Positions 1-7,573 of a stretch of 27,366 nucleotides of DNA are shown piece by piece (the first letter of the stretch is position 1; each line of letters begins with the position of its first letter). Below the pieces are notes generated by a model, which saw nothing but the letters and a program-made list of their open reading frames with translations, was not told the DNA's origin and did not search any database. The DNA is taken from the NCBI GenBank assembly GCA_964455095.1, contig CAYVUV010000174.1, positions 1 through 27,366 of the forward strand, read 5' to 3'. A program made the position numbers and the translations under genes. The stretch is from CAYVUV01 sp964455095 (lineage in GTDB: Bacteria; Desulfobacterota; Binatia; HRBIN30; CADEER01).

Positions 1-184
1 GGTCGATCAACTGCTGCCCGACCCGCGCCGAGACGAACGGGCGCGTTCCGGCGCGGTACTCGTCGAGAAACTCGATCGGCAGGCCGAGCACCTCGCCGTA
101 GAAGGCCAGCGAGCGGTCCAGATCGCGCACCCGCAGCACGAAGTGATCGAGGGCGGTGACCTGCATGGGGGGACGATCGCTCAT
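1..184 (-). CDS. VOC (glyoxalase-like) family protein, 3' end beyond window
   Basis: The minus strand from an ATG at 184-182 reads through the left edge, giving about 61 residues. The early segment DHFVLRVRDLDRSLAFY, followed by GEVLGLPIEF, is the beta-alpha start of a vicinal-oxygen-chelate (glyoxalase/bleomycin-resistance/dioxygenase) domain, and the first His is in the usual metal-ligand position. A second in-frame ATG at 166-164, closer to the domain, is an alternative start. The substrate cannot be told from this fragment. The gene lies 55 bp downstream of phaR on the same strand, so the two could be co-transcribed. Family assignment is fairly safe; enzyme activity is unknown. Confidence 0.75.
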   Translation of the reverse strand, partial: MSDRPPMQVTALDHFVLRVRDLDRSLAFYGEVLGLPIEFLDEYRAGTRPFVSARVGQQLID

Positions 185-239
185 CGCGCGGCCTGGCGAT
201 GATCTTCGCAGTCCGGCGGTGCGCTGTCGAGTCAGGGGG

Positions 240-866
240 TTACTTCTTCGCGCGCTTGGCGGGCTTGCCGGGGGTGCGCGCCGGGCGCTTGGCCGGCTTG
301 CTTCCGGTGAGCTTGCCGAGGCGCTTCTCGATCTTGCGAATGCTCTGCTCGACGCGCTTGATCTCGCCCTTGAGCGCCGGGTGCTTGGTCACCCGGGCGA
401 CCGACTGGCGCACCTGCTGGTCGATGCGGTGCTGCAGCTCGTCGAAGCCGCGCTGCGGTGCCTCGATGAGCTCCTCGAGCAGCGTGCGGCTGCCGCCGCG
501 TGGATGGACGAGCTTCTGCACCCGCCGCTCGGCTGCCTCGCGCACGCTCTCCAACGCCTCGCGGCCGCGCTCGACGCCGCGCATGACGTCGCGCACCGCC
601 TCGTCGCCGCGCTGGATCATCCAGCGCAGCAGCGGCGGCGACAGGGCGCCGTTCGGGCTCTTGGCGCCTTCGTAGATGATCTGGGCAAACGTCACGCCGG
701 TGAGATTCTCGCCGGTGTCGTTGTCGATGACGCGCACGTCTTCGCCCGCTTGCACCAGCGCGCGCACGCCCTCGAGCGTGACGTAGCGGCTGGTCTGCAC
801 GTCGTAGAGCTTGCGGTTGGCGTAGCGCTTGATCAGGCGCACCCGGTCGCTCGGTGTCGTTTGCAC
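240..866 (-). CDS. phaR: Polyhydroxyalkanoate synthesis repressor PhaR
   Basis: The 208-aa product opens with RLIKRYANRKLYDVQTSRYV (residues about 10-29), the hallmark of the PHB/PHA accumulation regulator DNA-binding domain. This is followed by the TLEGVRALVQAGEDVRVIDN and TGENLTGVTFAQIIYE segments of the same family. PhaR proteins repress phasin and PHA genes and bind PHA granules. The middle (about 95-170) is helical and charged, as in the family. The last 30 residues are a Lys/Arg/Pro/Ala-rich tail resembling PhaF/histone H1-like tails, which could add nonspecific DNA binding (inference). No PHA synthase or phasin is visible here. The gene is divergent from the nitrilase gene across 152 bp. 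Confidence 0.93.
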   Translation of the reverse strand: MQTTPSDRVRLIKRYANRKLYDVQTSRYVTLEGVRALVQAGEDVRVIDNDTGENLTGVTFAQIIYEGAKSPNGALSPPLLRWMIQRGDEAVRDVMRGVERGREALESVREAAERRVQKLVHPRGGSRTLLEELIEAPQRGFDELQHRIDQQVRQSVARVTKHPALKGEIKRVEQSIRKIEKRLGKLTGSKPAKRPARTPGKPAKRAKK

Positions 867-1018
867 GGTTAGCCCGTTCGTCAGTCGTGGAGTAGATGGC
901 TGGAGGGCGCCGCGGCAACCGTCCAGACGATTGTGGAGCTACCACACCGCGACACATAGCGGCAAGACGCGCGCGGGCGCTTGCGTCCGGCCGCCGGGCG
1001 GTGTCACGCTGCGGTTCC

Positions 1019-1831
1019 ATGAGCCGCAGCTTTCTCGCCGCCGCCGTGCAGCTCTGTGCCGGGCCGGACAAGGACGTCAACTTTGCCGCGGCGGAGCGTC
1101 TGACGCGTCTGGCGGCGGGGCGCGGTGCGGCCTTGATCGTATTGCCCGAGGTGTTCTGGTGGCGCGGTGAACGGGCGCGGGAGCGGGTAGTCGCCGAGTC
1201 GGTGCCGGGCCCGACCACCGAGCGGCTGGCGGCGCTGGCGCGCGCCCTGGGTGTGTACCTGGTCGGCGGCTCGATCCTCGAGCGCGTGCCGGGCCAGGAC
1301 CAGGTGTTCAACACCTGCACCGTCTTCGCGCCGTCGGGCGAGCTGCTGGCGCGCTACCGCAAGATCCACTTGTTCGACGTCGACATCGCCGGCCACGTGT
1401 CGATTCGCGAGTCCGACACGCGCGCGCGCGGCGCCGCCGAGACGGTGGTGGTGCAGACCGAGCTGGCGACGCTGGGGCTCAGCGTTTGCTACGACCTGCG
1501 CTTTCCCGAGCTCTACCGCCGTCTGACCGATGCCGGCGCCGAGCTGGTCTGCGTGCCGGCGGCCTTCACCTTCGCCACCGGGGCGCTGCACTGGGAGATC
1601 CTGCTGCGGGCGCGCGCGATCGAGAATCAGGTCTTCGTCGTGGCGCCCAACCAGATCGGGCGCAGCCCGGGCGGCGTCGCCGACTTCGGTCACTCGCTGA
1701 TCGTCGACCCATGGGGCACGCCCATGGCGCGCGCCGGCAACGCCGAGACCGCGATCGTGGCCGAGATCGACCTGGGGTATCTGGCGCAGGTGCGGCGCGA
1801 GCTGCCGAGCCTGACGCACCGCGTGCTGTGA
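1019..1831 (+). CDS. Carbon-nitrogen hydrolase (nitrilase superfamily, Nit1/Nit2-like amidase)
   Basis: The 270-aa protein has the full Glu-Lys-Cys triad of the nitrilase superfamily: E44 in LPEVFW, K115 in YRKIHLFD and C157 in SVCYDLRFPELYR. The YRKIHLFDVDI and CYDLRFPELYR blocks are those of the Nit1/Nit2 branch (deaminated glutathione amidase, omega-amidase). A role in hydrolysing deaminated glutathione or omega-amides is therefore the best guess, but substrate is not provable from sequence. Length is normal for the family. The ATG at 1019 was chosen because the domain begins at residue 5; an in-frame ATG at 896 would add 41 low-complexity residues. No strong ribosome binding site is seen. 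It is probably a single-gene unit. Confidence 0.92.
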   Translation: MSRSFLAAAVQLCAGPDKDVNFAAAERLTRLAAGRGAALIVLPEVFWWRGERARERVVAESVPGPTTERLAALARALGVYLVGGSILERVPGQDQVFNTCTVFAPSGELLARYRKIHLFDVDIAGHVSIRESDTRARGAAETVVVQTELATLGLSVCYDLRFPELYRRLTDAGAELVCVPAAFTFATGALHWEILLRARAIENQVFVVAPNQIGRSPGGVADFGHSLIVDPWGTPMARAGNAETAIVAEIDLGYLAQVRRELPSLTHRVL

Positions 1832-1874
1832 GCTGAAACGAGGGCGCTTTGGTGCGCTTCGCGGTCGTCTGACT

Positions 1875-1962
1875 ACCCCCATCCAAACCTTCCCCCGCAA
1901 GGCGGGAAGGCTTCAGAGCTCCGGCGTCCACCCCCTCGACGGGGGAGGATTGACGTGGGGGT
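1875..1962. repeat. REP-like palindromic element folding as a three-way junction
   Basis: A 7-bp outer stem (ACCCCCA at 1875-1881 with TGGGGGT at 1956-1962) encloses two hairpins. One is CCTTCCCCCGC/GCGGGAAGG (1888-1910, two-base bulge); the other is CCCCC/GGGGG around a TCGAC loop (1931-1945). It sits between the convergent ends of the nitrilase gene and the next minus-strand gene. It may act as a bidirectional terminator, or be a dispersed extragenic palindromic repeat. Only one copy is seen in this window. Confidence 0.5.
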
Positions 1963-2005
1963 GATGCCAGTTGGCTTCGACCATGCTTCTGGAGCCAGCC
2001 CCGGC

Positions 2006-2377
2006 TCAGTTGCCGCCGTACTTGTCGTCGGCCTGGTTGGTGAGGTGCTCGATGAGGCGTTGCTCGGCGGCGCGCAGGGCCTGGGTGCGCAGGAATTCCT
2101 GTACCTGCACCGCCAGCGGGCCGGTGGCGAGATAGCCGGCAACCTGGGCCAGGGAGATCTCGTCGATGGACGCTTCCATCTTCTCGAGCGCCGCCTCCGG
2201 GATGGTGGGAAACTGCGTCTGATCCAACACCCGCAGCGCTTCGTCGTAACGCTCGACGAAGTTGCGGCGCACCTCTTCGCGCTCCTGCGGTGTACACGAG
2301 AGGTTCAGCTTGGTGGCGGCGCGATCGAACAGGCGGTCGAAGGCGGCGAGCAGGGCTTCCCTTCCGGTACTCTCCAT
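2006..2377 (-). CDS. Uncharacterised small helical protein
   Basis: The predicted product is 123 aa from ATG 2377; a GTG at 2386 would add three residues. I do not recognise the family. It is Glu/Arg/Ala/Leu-rich and predicted to be all-helical, with no signal peptide, no membrane segment and a single Cys. Segments such as FDRLFDRAATKLNLS and QEREEVRRNFVERYDEAL resemble small cytosolic helical proteins. The amino-acid composition is that of a real protein, and the opposite-frame readings here are Arg/Pro-rich. It converges with the nitrilase gene and is divergent from the DUF4124 gene. No ribosome binding site is obvious. Confidence 0.6.
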   Translation of the reverse strand: MESTGREALLAAFDRLFDRAATKLNLSCTPQEREEVRRNFVERYDEALRVLDQTQFPTIPEAALEKMEASIDEISLAQVAGYLATGPLAVQVQEFLRTQALRAAEQRLIEHLTNQADDKYGGN

Positions 2378-2449
2378 TCGCGCCACAGCTTAACGACAAT
2401 TGGTCGAGCTGCAAGCCCGCATGGAAGGTGCGGTAGGCAAAAGTCCGCG

Positions 2450-2478
2450 TTGACGGGTTATTGGGGTGCGACTAGCAT
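2450..2478 (+). promoter_or_regulatory. Putative sigma-70 promoter of the DUF4124 gene
   Basis: TTGACG (2450-2455) and TAGCAT (2473-2478) are separated by exactly 17 bp. Transcription would start about 2485, only a few bases before the ATG at 2488, implying a nearly leaderless mRNA. Confidence 0.45.
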
Positions 2479-2487
2479 GTCGCCCCT

Positions 2488-3114
2488 ATGCGCAATCGAT
2501 GCATTGGGGTCATTCGGCTCACCTATCTTTCTCGCCGCGCCGGCGCCGTGGTGCTGCTCGCGGTCCTATGGCTTTCCGCCTCCGACGCGCGCGGCCAGGC
2601 CGTGTATCGCTGGACCGATGAGCGCGGCGTCGTGCACTTCTCGGACAGCCCGCCGCCGGCGGGCACGGAAGTGCAAGTGCAGAACCTGCCGGCGGTGCCG
2701 GCCGCCCCGACGAGCGACGGCGTCAGTCCGGACGATGCACCGGCACCCGGTACCGAGGTCACGCCGGCGGCGCCCGAGGGCGCCGCCGCGGAAGGCGGCG
2801 CCACCGCGCAGACCGGGCGCGAAAAGAAGAAGCCGGCGCAGCTCGCGGTGATCGATCAGCAAGTGCGCGCGCAGGACGGCGGGGTGCGCGAGTTCAGTGG
2901 CACGGTGAAGAACACCGGCGGTGCCACCGCGCACGATGTCGTGGTGGTCATTAGCGTCACGGAGCCGGTGCAAGGGGCGTCGTGCCTGCGCGAGGAGGTC
3001 GACGTCCAGCCGTCGGTATTGAAGCCGGACGAAGTCGGCAGCTACTCCATCGAGCTGGAGAACCCCTGCTTCTACGGTCCGATCAACACCGACGTGAACC
3101 CGGACTGGCGCTGA
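2488..3114 (+). CDS. Secreted DUF4124-domain protein with C-terminal beta-sandwich-like domain
   Basis: The product is 208 aa. Residues 1-36 form a signal peptide with a basic n-region, a hydrophobic core AVVLLAVLWLSA and likely cleavage near ARGQA. The next stretch, VYRWTDERGVVHFSDSPPP, is the DUF4124 signature, a short beta domain of envelope proteins. A Pro/Ala/Gly-rich linker (about 70-115) leads to a C-terminal part with FSGTVKNTGGATAHDVVVVI and an ENPCFYGP segment. That part resembles FxLYD-like or other immunoglobulin-like envelope modules and has two Cys that could form a disulfide. The function is unknown; location is periplasm or envelope. The ATG at 2488 is the only sensible start ahead of the signal peptide. 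Confidence 0.78.
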   Translation: MRNRCIGVIRLTYLSRRAGAVVLLAVLWLSASDARGQAVYRWTDERGVVHFSDSPPPAGTEVQVQNLPAVPAAPTSDGVSPDDAPAPGTEVTPAAPEGAAAEGGATAQTGREKKKPAQLAVIDQQVRAQDGGVREFSGTVKNTGGATAHDVVVVISVTEPVQGASCLREEVDVQPSVLKPDEVGSYSIELENPCFYGPINTDVNPDWR

Positions 3115-3143
3115 GCCGCGGTCCAGGTGCGGTGAATTTTCTT

Positions 3144-3172
3144 TTGCGGCCCGAAAAGACATTCGCTATAAG
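3144..3172 (+). promoter_or_regulatory. Putative promoter and long 5' leader of the cold-shock gene
   Basis: TTGCGG (3144-3149) and TATAAG (3167-3172) are 17 bp apart. Transcription from here would leave about 135 nt of untranslated leader before the cold-shock ATG at 3315. Long structured leaders are typical of cspA-type genes, whose mRNAs are thermoregulated. A cold-box sequence was not verified. Confidence 0.5.
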
Positions 3173-3314
3173 CCAGCACCAAATCTCACGGGGAAGAACG
3201 GCAGTTGTTCTGGCATGAAGGGGTTTTTCCCTGGCCTGTTGTCCGCGCAGCACGGCTTGCCTTCCAGACCATGCGGCTTCCCGTCCGATGAGCACAGGAT
3301 GAAGGAGGCAGCAC

Positions 3315-3515
3315 ATGGCACAAGGCACCGTGAAGTGGTTCAACCCGGAAAAAGGGTACGGCTTCATCAGCATGGATGACGGCGAGGACGTCTTCGTCCA
3401 CTACAGCGCGATCGGCGGCGAAGGCTTCCGCACGCTGCAGGAGGGGCAGCGCGTCGAGTTCGAAGTGACCGAAGGCAAGAAGGGACCGCAGGCCTCCAAC
3501 GTGGTCAAGGTCTGA
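3315..3515 (+). CDS. Cold-shock domain protein (CspA family)
   Basis: The 66-aa product is a complete single cold-shock domain. It has the RNP1 motif KGYGFIS (residues about 13-19) and RNP2 motif VFVHYSAI (26-33), preceded by GTVKWFNPEKGYGF. Such proteins bind single-stranded RNA or DNA and act as RNA chaperones or transcription antiterminators in the cytoplasm. A strong GAAGGAGG ribosome binding site lies 6 bp ahead of the ATG. Length is typical. It stands alone with its own promoter and long leader. Cold inducibility is not shown by sequence. Confidence 0.95.
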   Translation: MAQGTVKWFNPEKGYGFISMDDGEDVFVHYSAIGGEGFRTLQEGQRVEFEVTEGKKGPQASNVVKV

Positions 3516-3600
3516 GACAGGCGCCGGGCGCCCCGGTCGCGTGCGGCCAGGGCGCCCCGCCCGTTTCCGTTTGATCCGTTCCCGCGCTCGGCGAAGGGCC

Positions 3601-3900
3601 ATGTCGAAGCCGTGCGAGCTCTGCGAATTGGCGCGCACGACGGCGTGGTACGCGGAGTACGACGAGCCGTTTCGCTTCGCCATTCTCGACTGCGATTCGT
3701 GCGATGTGCCGATGGCCGTGCTCGGCGCCCACCGCGCCGCACCGACCGACGACGAGCGCGCGGTGATGCAGCAGGCCCTCGCCGCCATCGCCGACGCCAA
3801 GTACCCGCAGGGCTGGTCGTTCGACGACCACATGCGGCAGATCCCCGACCACTACCACCTGCACGCCCGGCCGCTGCCGTGGTGGTGGAAGCGGCTGTGA
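3601..3900 (+). CDS. Small HIT-like protein with N-terminal CxxC
   Basis: The product is 99 aa. It has an N-terminal CELC pair, then FRFAILDCDSCDVPMAVL and a conserved-looking GAHR. Near the C-terminus is HYHLHARP, which fits the histidine-triad pattern H-x-H-x-H-x-x of HIT nucleotide hydrolases/transferases. The CxxC plus a second CDSC could bind a structural zinc, as in some HIT family members. If so it would be a minimal HIT fold, at the short end for the family (usually about 110-140 aa). Start is the ATG at 3601, with GAAGGG just upstream. It converges with the zinc-ribbon gene, with only 7 bp between. Substrate is unknown. Confidence 0.6.
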   Translation: MSKPCELCELARTTAWYAEYDEPFRFAILDCDSCDVPMAVLGAHRAAPTDDERAVMQQALAAIADAKYPQGWSFDDHMRQIPDHYHLHARPLPWWWKRL

Positions 3901-3907
3901 AGCCGAG

Positions 3908-4327
3908 CTACGCGACGGCGTCGCGCAGCGAGTGGCCGCAGTGGCCGCAGAAGTTGCCGCTGGCCGCGAGCGGCTGGCCGCAGGCGGGGCAGTAGGCGAA
4001 GCGCCCGCTGCGCTTTCCGGCCCGAGGCGCGCGAGCGGGTTTGGGGCGCAGCCGCGCCCGCTCGAGGGCGGAGATCGCCGCCAGGGCCTGCTGGCGATAG
4101 CGTTGCTCGAGCGCGGCGAAGTCGGCATCCGACAGCTTGCCCATGCGCCGGTCGAACTCCGCTTCCTTGATCGCCGCGTAGGCCTCGAGCTTCTGGCGCT
4201 CGAGCGGCGAGCGCGTCTCGGACTCGTCGTCGCCGTCACCCCCCACGCGCGCGGCGAACAGCGGCCAGCCGACGAACACCAGCGCGGCGGCGACGAGTAG
4301 CAGGGAGACGATGTCCGTCGTGCTCAT
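3908..4327 (-). CDS. Membrane-anchored zinc-ribbon protein of the cytochrome c maturation cluster
   Basis: The 139-aa product has an N-terminal transmembrane helix (VSLLLVAAALVFVGWPLFAA, residues 7-26). A charged helical region follows with LERQKLEAYAAIKEAEFDRR and GKLSDADFAALEQRYR (about 42-84), and then a C-terminal zinc ribbon CPACGQPL...FCGHCG. The TM-plus-helix part resembles the N-terminal region of CcmI-type proteins, which help present apocytochrome c to the haem lyase. The zinc ribbon is not part of classical CcmI. It begins 7 bp after the ccmH stop and is the last gene of the ccmEFH run. A role in apocytochrome handling is inferred from position only. Confidence 0.7.
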   Translation of the reverse strand: MSTTDIVSLLLVAAALVFVGWPLFAARVGGDGDDESETRSPLERQKLEAYAAIKEAEFDRRMGKLSDADFAALEQRYRQQALAAISALERARLRPKPARAPRAGKRSGRFAYCPACGQPLAASGNFCGHCGHSLRDAVA

Positions 4328-4334
4328 TTCTGGC

Positions 4335-4817
4335 TCACGAATCGAACTGTTTGAGCTCGCGGTCGAGCTGCTTTTCGTGCGCCGAAGGTTCCGCGGCGTC
4401 GACCGCCTGCGGCACCACGCTCGGTGCCTGCGGTCGCGGTGGAGTGCGCCGCCAGCGCAACAGGGTGAAGAAGACGAACCCGGCGCCCACCGCGACCATG
4501 AAGAAGGGCATCACCCAGGCGGTGAGATTGAAGCCCTCGGTGGTCGGGGAGGAGAGAATCTTCTCGCCGTACTTTTCGGCGAAGTGCGTCAGAATCGCCG
4601 GCTTGTCGAGTCCGAGCGCGAGCTGCTCGCGAATCTCCTGGCGCAGCGGCAGCGCCGACGGGCACTGGAGGTGGTTGCACGAGTGCACGGTCAGCCCGCA
4701 GCCGCACTGGCAGGTGAGCGACTCCTCGATCTCTTGAAAGCTCTGCGGCGCGTCGACCGCCGCCAACGGCGCGCTCAGCAACCAGGCCAGCGCCGCGATC
4801 AGCCATGCCGCGCGCAT
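4335..4817 (-). CDS. ccmH: Cytochrome c biogenesis protein CcmH (CcmH/CycL/NrfF family)
   Basis: The 160-aa product has a signal peptide (residues 1-20) and then CQCGCGLTVHSCNHLQC at 36-52 in place of the usual LRCxxC motif. Next comes the family helix bundle (REQLALGLDKPAILTHFAEKY) and KILSSPTTEGFNLTAWVMPF, leading into a C-terminal transmembrane helix (about 101-120). CcmH is a periplasm-facing thiol-redox partner that reduces apocytochrome c haem-binding cysteines for CcmF. Five cysteines instead of two is a recognised-looking but non-classical variant. Its ATG overlaps the ccmF TGA by one base (TGATG), so translation is very likely coupled. The cytosolic tail is charged. Confidence 0.9.
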   Translation of the reverse strand: MRAAWLIAALAWLLSAPLAAVDAPQSFQEIEESLTCQCGCGLTVHSCNHLQCPSALPLRQEIREQLALGLDKPAILTHFAEKYGEKILSSPTTEGFNLTAWVMPFFMVAVGAGFVFFTLLRWRRTPPRPQAPSVVPQAVDAAEPSAHEKQLDRELKQFDS

Positions 4818-6811
4818 CAGACCTTGGCGGTCTCGTCGGTGGTGGGGGCCGGGCTGTAGGCGGCCTCGCGCACCGGGGCGGGTGCCGGCCAGATCACCAC
4901 CAGCGTGCCGAGGGCGAGGACCATGCCGCCCCAGTACAAGAAGCCGATCAGCGGGTTCAGGTAGGCGAGGATCGTCGCCATGTGCGTCTCGCCGTCGTAG
5001 CTGCCGAGTACCAGGTAGAGATCGGAGCCCAGCGTCGAGCGGATCGCGACCTCGGTGGTCGGCTGCTCGGGCTTCTTGTAGAAGCGCTTCTCCGGCCGCA
5101 GCGTGTCGACCTGCTTGTCGCCGTCGAAGATCGCCATCTTCGCCATCAGATAGGAGACGTGCGGCGTGTCCTTCTCCTCCAGCCCGTCGTAGCGCAGCCG
5201 GTAGCCGCCGAGCTCGAAGCTCTCGCCCTGGTTGAGCGTGATCTGCTTCTCCTGGCGGAAGGCCGAGGTGCCGGTGATGGCGACGAAGATCATCGCGATG
5301 GCGACGTGGATGATGTAGCCGCCGTAGCGGCGCCGGTTCTTGGCGGTGAGGCGCACCAGCGCCAGCGGCGCGTTCTCGCCCATCATCGCCTGGCGCGCGC
5401 GCATGCCGCGGTAGAACTCCATGACCACCGTGCTGAGGGCGAAGAAGATCAGCGAGAAGGAGACGATCGCCCAGTAGTTGCGAATGCCGCCGGCAAAGCA
5501 CGCCGCGCCGCCACCGACGCCGACCAGGACCGGAGTGGCGAAGTTGCGCTTGAGGTGCTGCCAGGTGGCGCGCCGCCAGGCAATGATCGGGCCGACCCCC
5601 ATCAGGAACAGCAGGATGAGGCCGAGCGGCGCGTTGACCTTGTTGAAGAACGGCGGTCCGACGGTGATCTTCACGCCGCGCACGGCTTCCGAGATCACCG
5701 GGAACATCGTGCCCCAGAACACCGCGAAGGCGATGCCGACGAAGATGAGGTTGTTGAAAAGGAAGGCCGACTCGCGCGACAGCAGCGAGTCGAGCTCGTT
5801 CTCGCTGCGCAGCAGCGGCAGCCGCCAGAACAGCAAGCCGAGGGAGACGGTCAGAATGATGGCCAGGAAGCCGAGGAAGAACGGTCCGAGGCCCGACTGG
5901 GTGAAGGAGTGCACGGACGAGATCACGCCGCTGCGGGTGAGGAAGGTGCCGAAGATGGTGAGCGAGAAGGTGAGGATCACCAGCACCATGTTCCAGACCT
6001 TCAGCATGTTCTTCTTTTCCTGGATCATGACCGAGTGCAGGAAGGCGGTGCCGGTCAACCAGGGCATGAAAGCGGCGTTCTCGACCGGATCCCAGGCCCA
6101 GTAGCCGCCCCAGCCGAGCACCTCGTAGGCCCAGAGCGCGCCGAACAGGTTGCCGAGGCTGAGAAAGAACCAGGCGAATAGCGTCCAGCGCCGCGTCGTG
6201 CGGATCCACACGTCGCCGAGCTTGCCGGTCGCCAGCGCCGCGACGGCGAAGGCAAACGGCACCGACATGCCGACGAAGCCCAGGTACAGCGACGGCGGGT
6301 GGATCTGCATCCAGTAGTTCTGCAGCAGCGGGTTGAGGTCGCGTCCTTCCTTGGCAGCGACGGCGAGCATCTCGAACGGCGGCGTGATGAAGACCAGCAG
6401 GGCCGAGAAGAACAGCGCGATGCTCATCAGTACCGCGGTGACGTACGGCATCAGGTCGCGGTTCTTGTGGCGGTTCTGCAGGTGCACCACGGCGCTGATC
6501 GAGGTCAGGATCAGCAGCCAGAACAGCAGCGAGCCCTTCTGGCCGCCCCACAGCGCGGTGATGGCGTAGTTGATCGGCAGCGTGCTGCTGCTGTAGGCGG
6601 CGACGTACTCGAGGCGGAAATCGTGGCTCACCAGTCCGTGCAGCAACGCCGCCACCGCGACCAGCGTCGCGCCCCAGACGGCGAATGCCGCGTGCTCCGC
6701 GCTGGCGACGACGTCGCGCTTGCGCCACCAGACGCCGGCGAGCGCCATGACGATGGCGTAGGCCGACAAGACGAACGCGACGTGGATCGCGAGCTGGCCG
6801 ACCTCAATCAT
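4817..6811 (-). CDS. ccmF: Haem lyase subunit CcmF
   Basis: The 664-aa polytopic membrane protein belongs to the haem-handling protein family. It has the tryptophan-rich WWD signature WGGYWAWDPVENAAFMPWL at residues 234-252, ALWGGQKGSLLFW at 86-98 and MQIHPPSLYLGF near 168-179. CcmF takes haem from holo-CcmE and, with CcmH, ligates it to CxxCH motifs of apocytochrome c on the periplasmic side. Length matches the family (about 630-680 aa). About a dozen or more hydrophobic helices are visible, plus a large periplasmic loop near the C-terminus (about 530-610). It lies 22 bp after ccmE and is coupled to ccmH. ccmABC are not in this window. Confidence 0.97.
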   Translation of the reverse strand: MIEVGQLAIHVAFVLSAYAIVMALAGVWWRKRDVVASAEHAAFAVWGATLVAVAALLHGLVSHDFRLEYVAAYSSSTLPINYAITALWGGQKGSLLFWLLILTSISAVVHLQNRHKNRDLMPYVTAVLMSIALFFSALLVFITPPFEMLAVAAKEGRDLNPLLQNYWMQIHPPSLYLGFVGMSVPFAFAVAALATGKLGDVWIRTTRRWTLFAWFFLSLGNLFGALWAYEVLGWGGYWAWDPVENAAFMPWLTGTAFLHSVMIQEKKNMLKVWNMVLVILTFSLTIFGTFLTRSGVISSVHSFTQSGLGPFFLGFLAIILTVSLGLLFWRLPLLRSENELDSLLSRESAFLFNNLIFVGIAFAVFWGTMFPVISEAVRGVKITVGPPFFNKVNAPLGLILLFLMGVGPIIAWRRATWQHLKRNFATPVLVGVGGGAACFAGGIRNYWAIVSFSLIFFALSTVVMEFYRGMRARQAMMGENAPLALVRLTAKNRRRYGGYIIHVAIAMIFVAITGTSAFRQEKQITLNQGESFELGGYRLRYDGLEEKDTPHVSYLMAKMAIFDGDKQVDTLRPEKRFYKKPEQPTTEVAIRSTLGSDLYLVLGSYDGETHMATILAYLNPLIGFLYWGGMVLALGTLVVIWPAPAPVREAAYSPAPTTDETAKV

Positions 6812-6833
6812 GGGCGGCGCCGCCTTTCTTTGC

Positions 6834-7286
6834 TCAGTTGGCCGCGCGCTGGCCGGCGCCGTCTGCGGCGCCCGGGGCGTTGGGCTCGTACTTGGACGGG
6901 CAACTCGTCATGATCGTCTTGGCGTGCATGATGCCGTCGACGTACTGCCCCTCGACGATGACGTCACGCCCCTCAGCGAACATGTCGGGCACCACGCCGG
7001 TGAACTGCACCGGCAGCAACGGCACGTTGTGGCCGCCCTCGCCCTCGAAATCGCCGATGGAGAACTTCATCTCCGTGCCCTTGGACGAGGTCTGCTGCCA
7101 GAGGGTTCCGGCGGTGACCCGCCCGGCGACGCGCACGCCCTGGCCGACCAGCTCGTCCTTGCGTGGCAAGAACTCGCCGATCTTGAAGTAGTACACCGAG
7201 CTTTGCTGCACCCCGGCGAACATCAGCCCGCCGATGGCGGCAACCAACAGGGCGGCGCCGATTCCGAACTTACCATTGCGTGTCAT
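6834..7286 (-). CDS. ccmE: Haem chaperone CcmE, CxxxY variant
   Basis: The 150-aa product has an N-terminal signal anchor (residues 6-25) and the CcmE OB-fold beta-barrel: VYYFKIGEFL, GQGVRVAGRV, MKFSIGDFEG, VQFTGVVPDMFAEG, DVIVEGQYVDG. The haem-attachment segment reads CPSKY (129-133), so Cys replaces the His of the classical HxxxY motif. CxxxY CcmE proteins are known from sulfate-reducing deltaproteobacteria, archaea and some Gram-positives, where haem attaches via the cysteine. The start at 7286 has GAGG upstream; further upstream reading is non-homologous. It is first of the ccmE-F-H set and 74 bp downstream of yacG. Confidence 0.93.
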   Translation of the reverse strand: MTRNGKFGIGAALLVAAIGGLMFAGVQQSSVYYFKIGEFLPRKDELVGQGVRVAGRVTAGTLWQQTSSKGTEMKFSIGDFEGEGGHNVPLLPVQFTGVVPDMFAEGRDVIVEGQYVDGIMHAKTIMTSCPSKYEPNAPGAADGAGQRAAN

Positions 7287-7360
7287 CGCTTGAACCTCAC
7301 CGTAGTGGAATCGCCTGGTCGCGGCAAGAATGCCGATCGGGGCACCGCCGCCGCACCGGA

Positions 7361-7573
7361 TCAGTGTCCGCCTGACCCCGCGCCGCCCTCGGGCGAGGGG
7401 TCGCTGTCGGAGTCGTCGTCTTCCGCGATCGGCTCGCCGGGGACCCGATAGCGATCGCTCGCCCAGTTGCCCAGGTCGACGACCTGGCAGCGCTCGGAGC
7501 AGAACGGCCGAAACGGGTTGTCGTCCCGTGCCACCGGCTTGCGGCAGGTCGGGCATCGCAGCTGGATCGACAT
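7361..7573 (-). CDS. yacG: YacG-like zinc-binding protein (DNA gyrase inhibitor family)
   Basis: The 70-aa product has the four-cysteine zinc site of YacG: CPTC (residues 7-10) and FCSERCQ, followed by VDLGNWASDRYRVPGEP. The last part is the family's conserved D-L-G-x-W and R-V-P-G motifs. E. coli YacG binds GyrB and inhibits gyrase; the paralogues' roles are less clear. The C-terminal tail is acidic and Ser/Gly-rich. The ATG at 7573 was preferred over a TTG one codon earlier. No clear Shine-Dalgarno is visible. It may head the transcription unit that continues to ccmE. Confidence 0.85.
   Translation of the reverse strand: MSIQLRCPTCRKPVARDDNPFRPFCSERCQVVDLGNWASDRYRVPGEPIAEDDDSDSDPSPEGGAGSGGH

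Noticed and set aside
4335..6728. A 797-codon minus-strand frame whose upper part runs through ccmF
   Set aside because: Only its last 160 codons (ccmH) are real. The rest is an Arg/Ala/His-rich shadow of ccmF in another frame.
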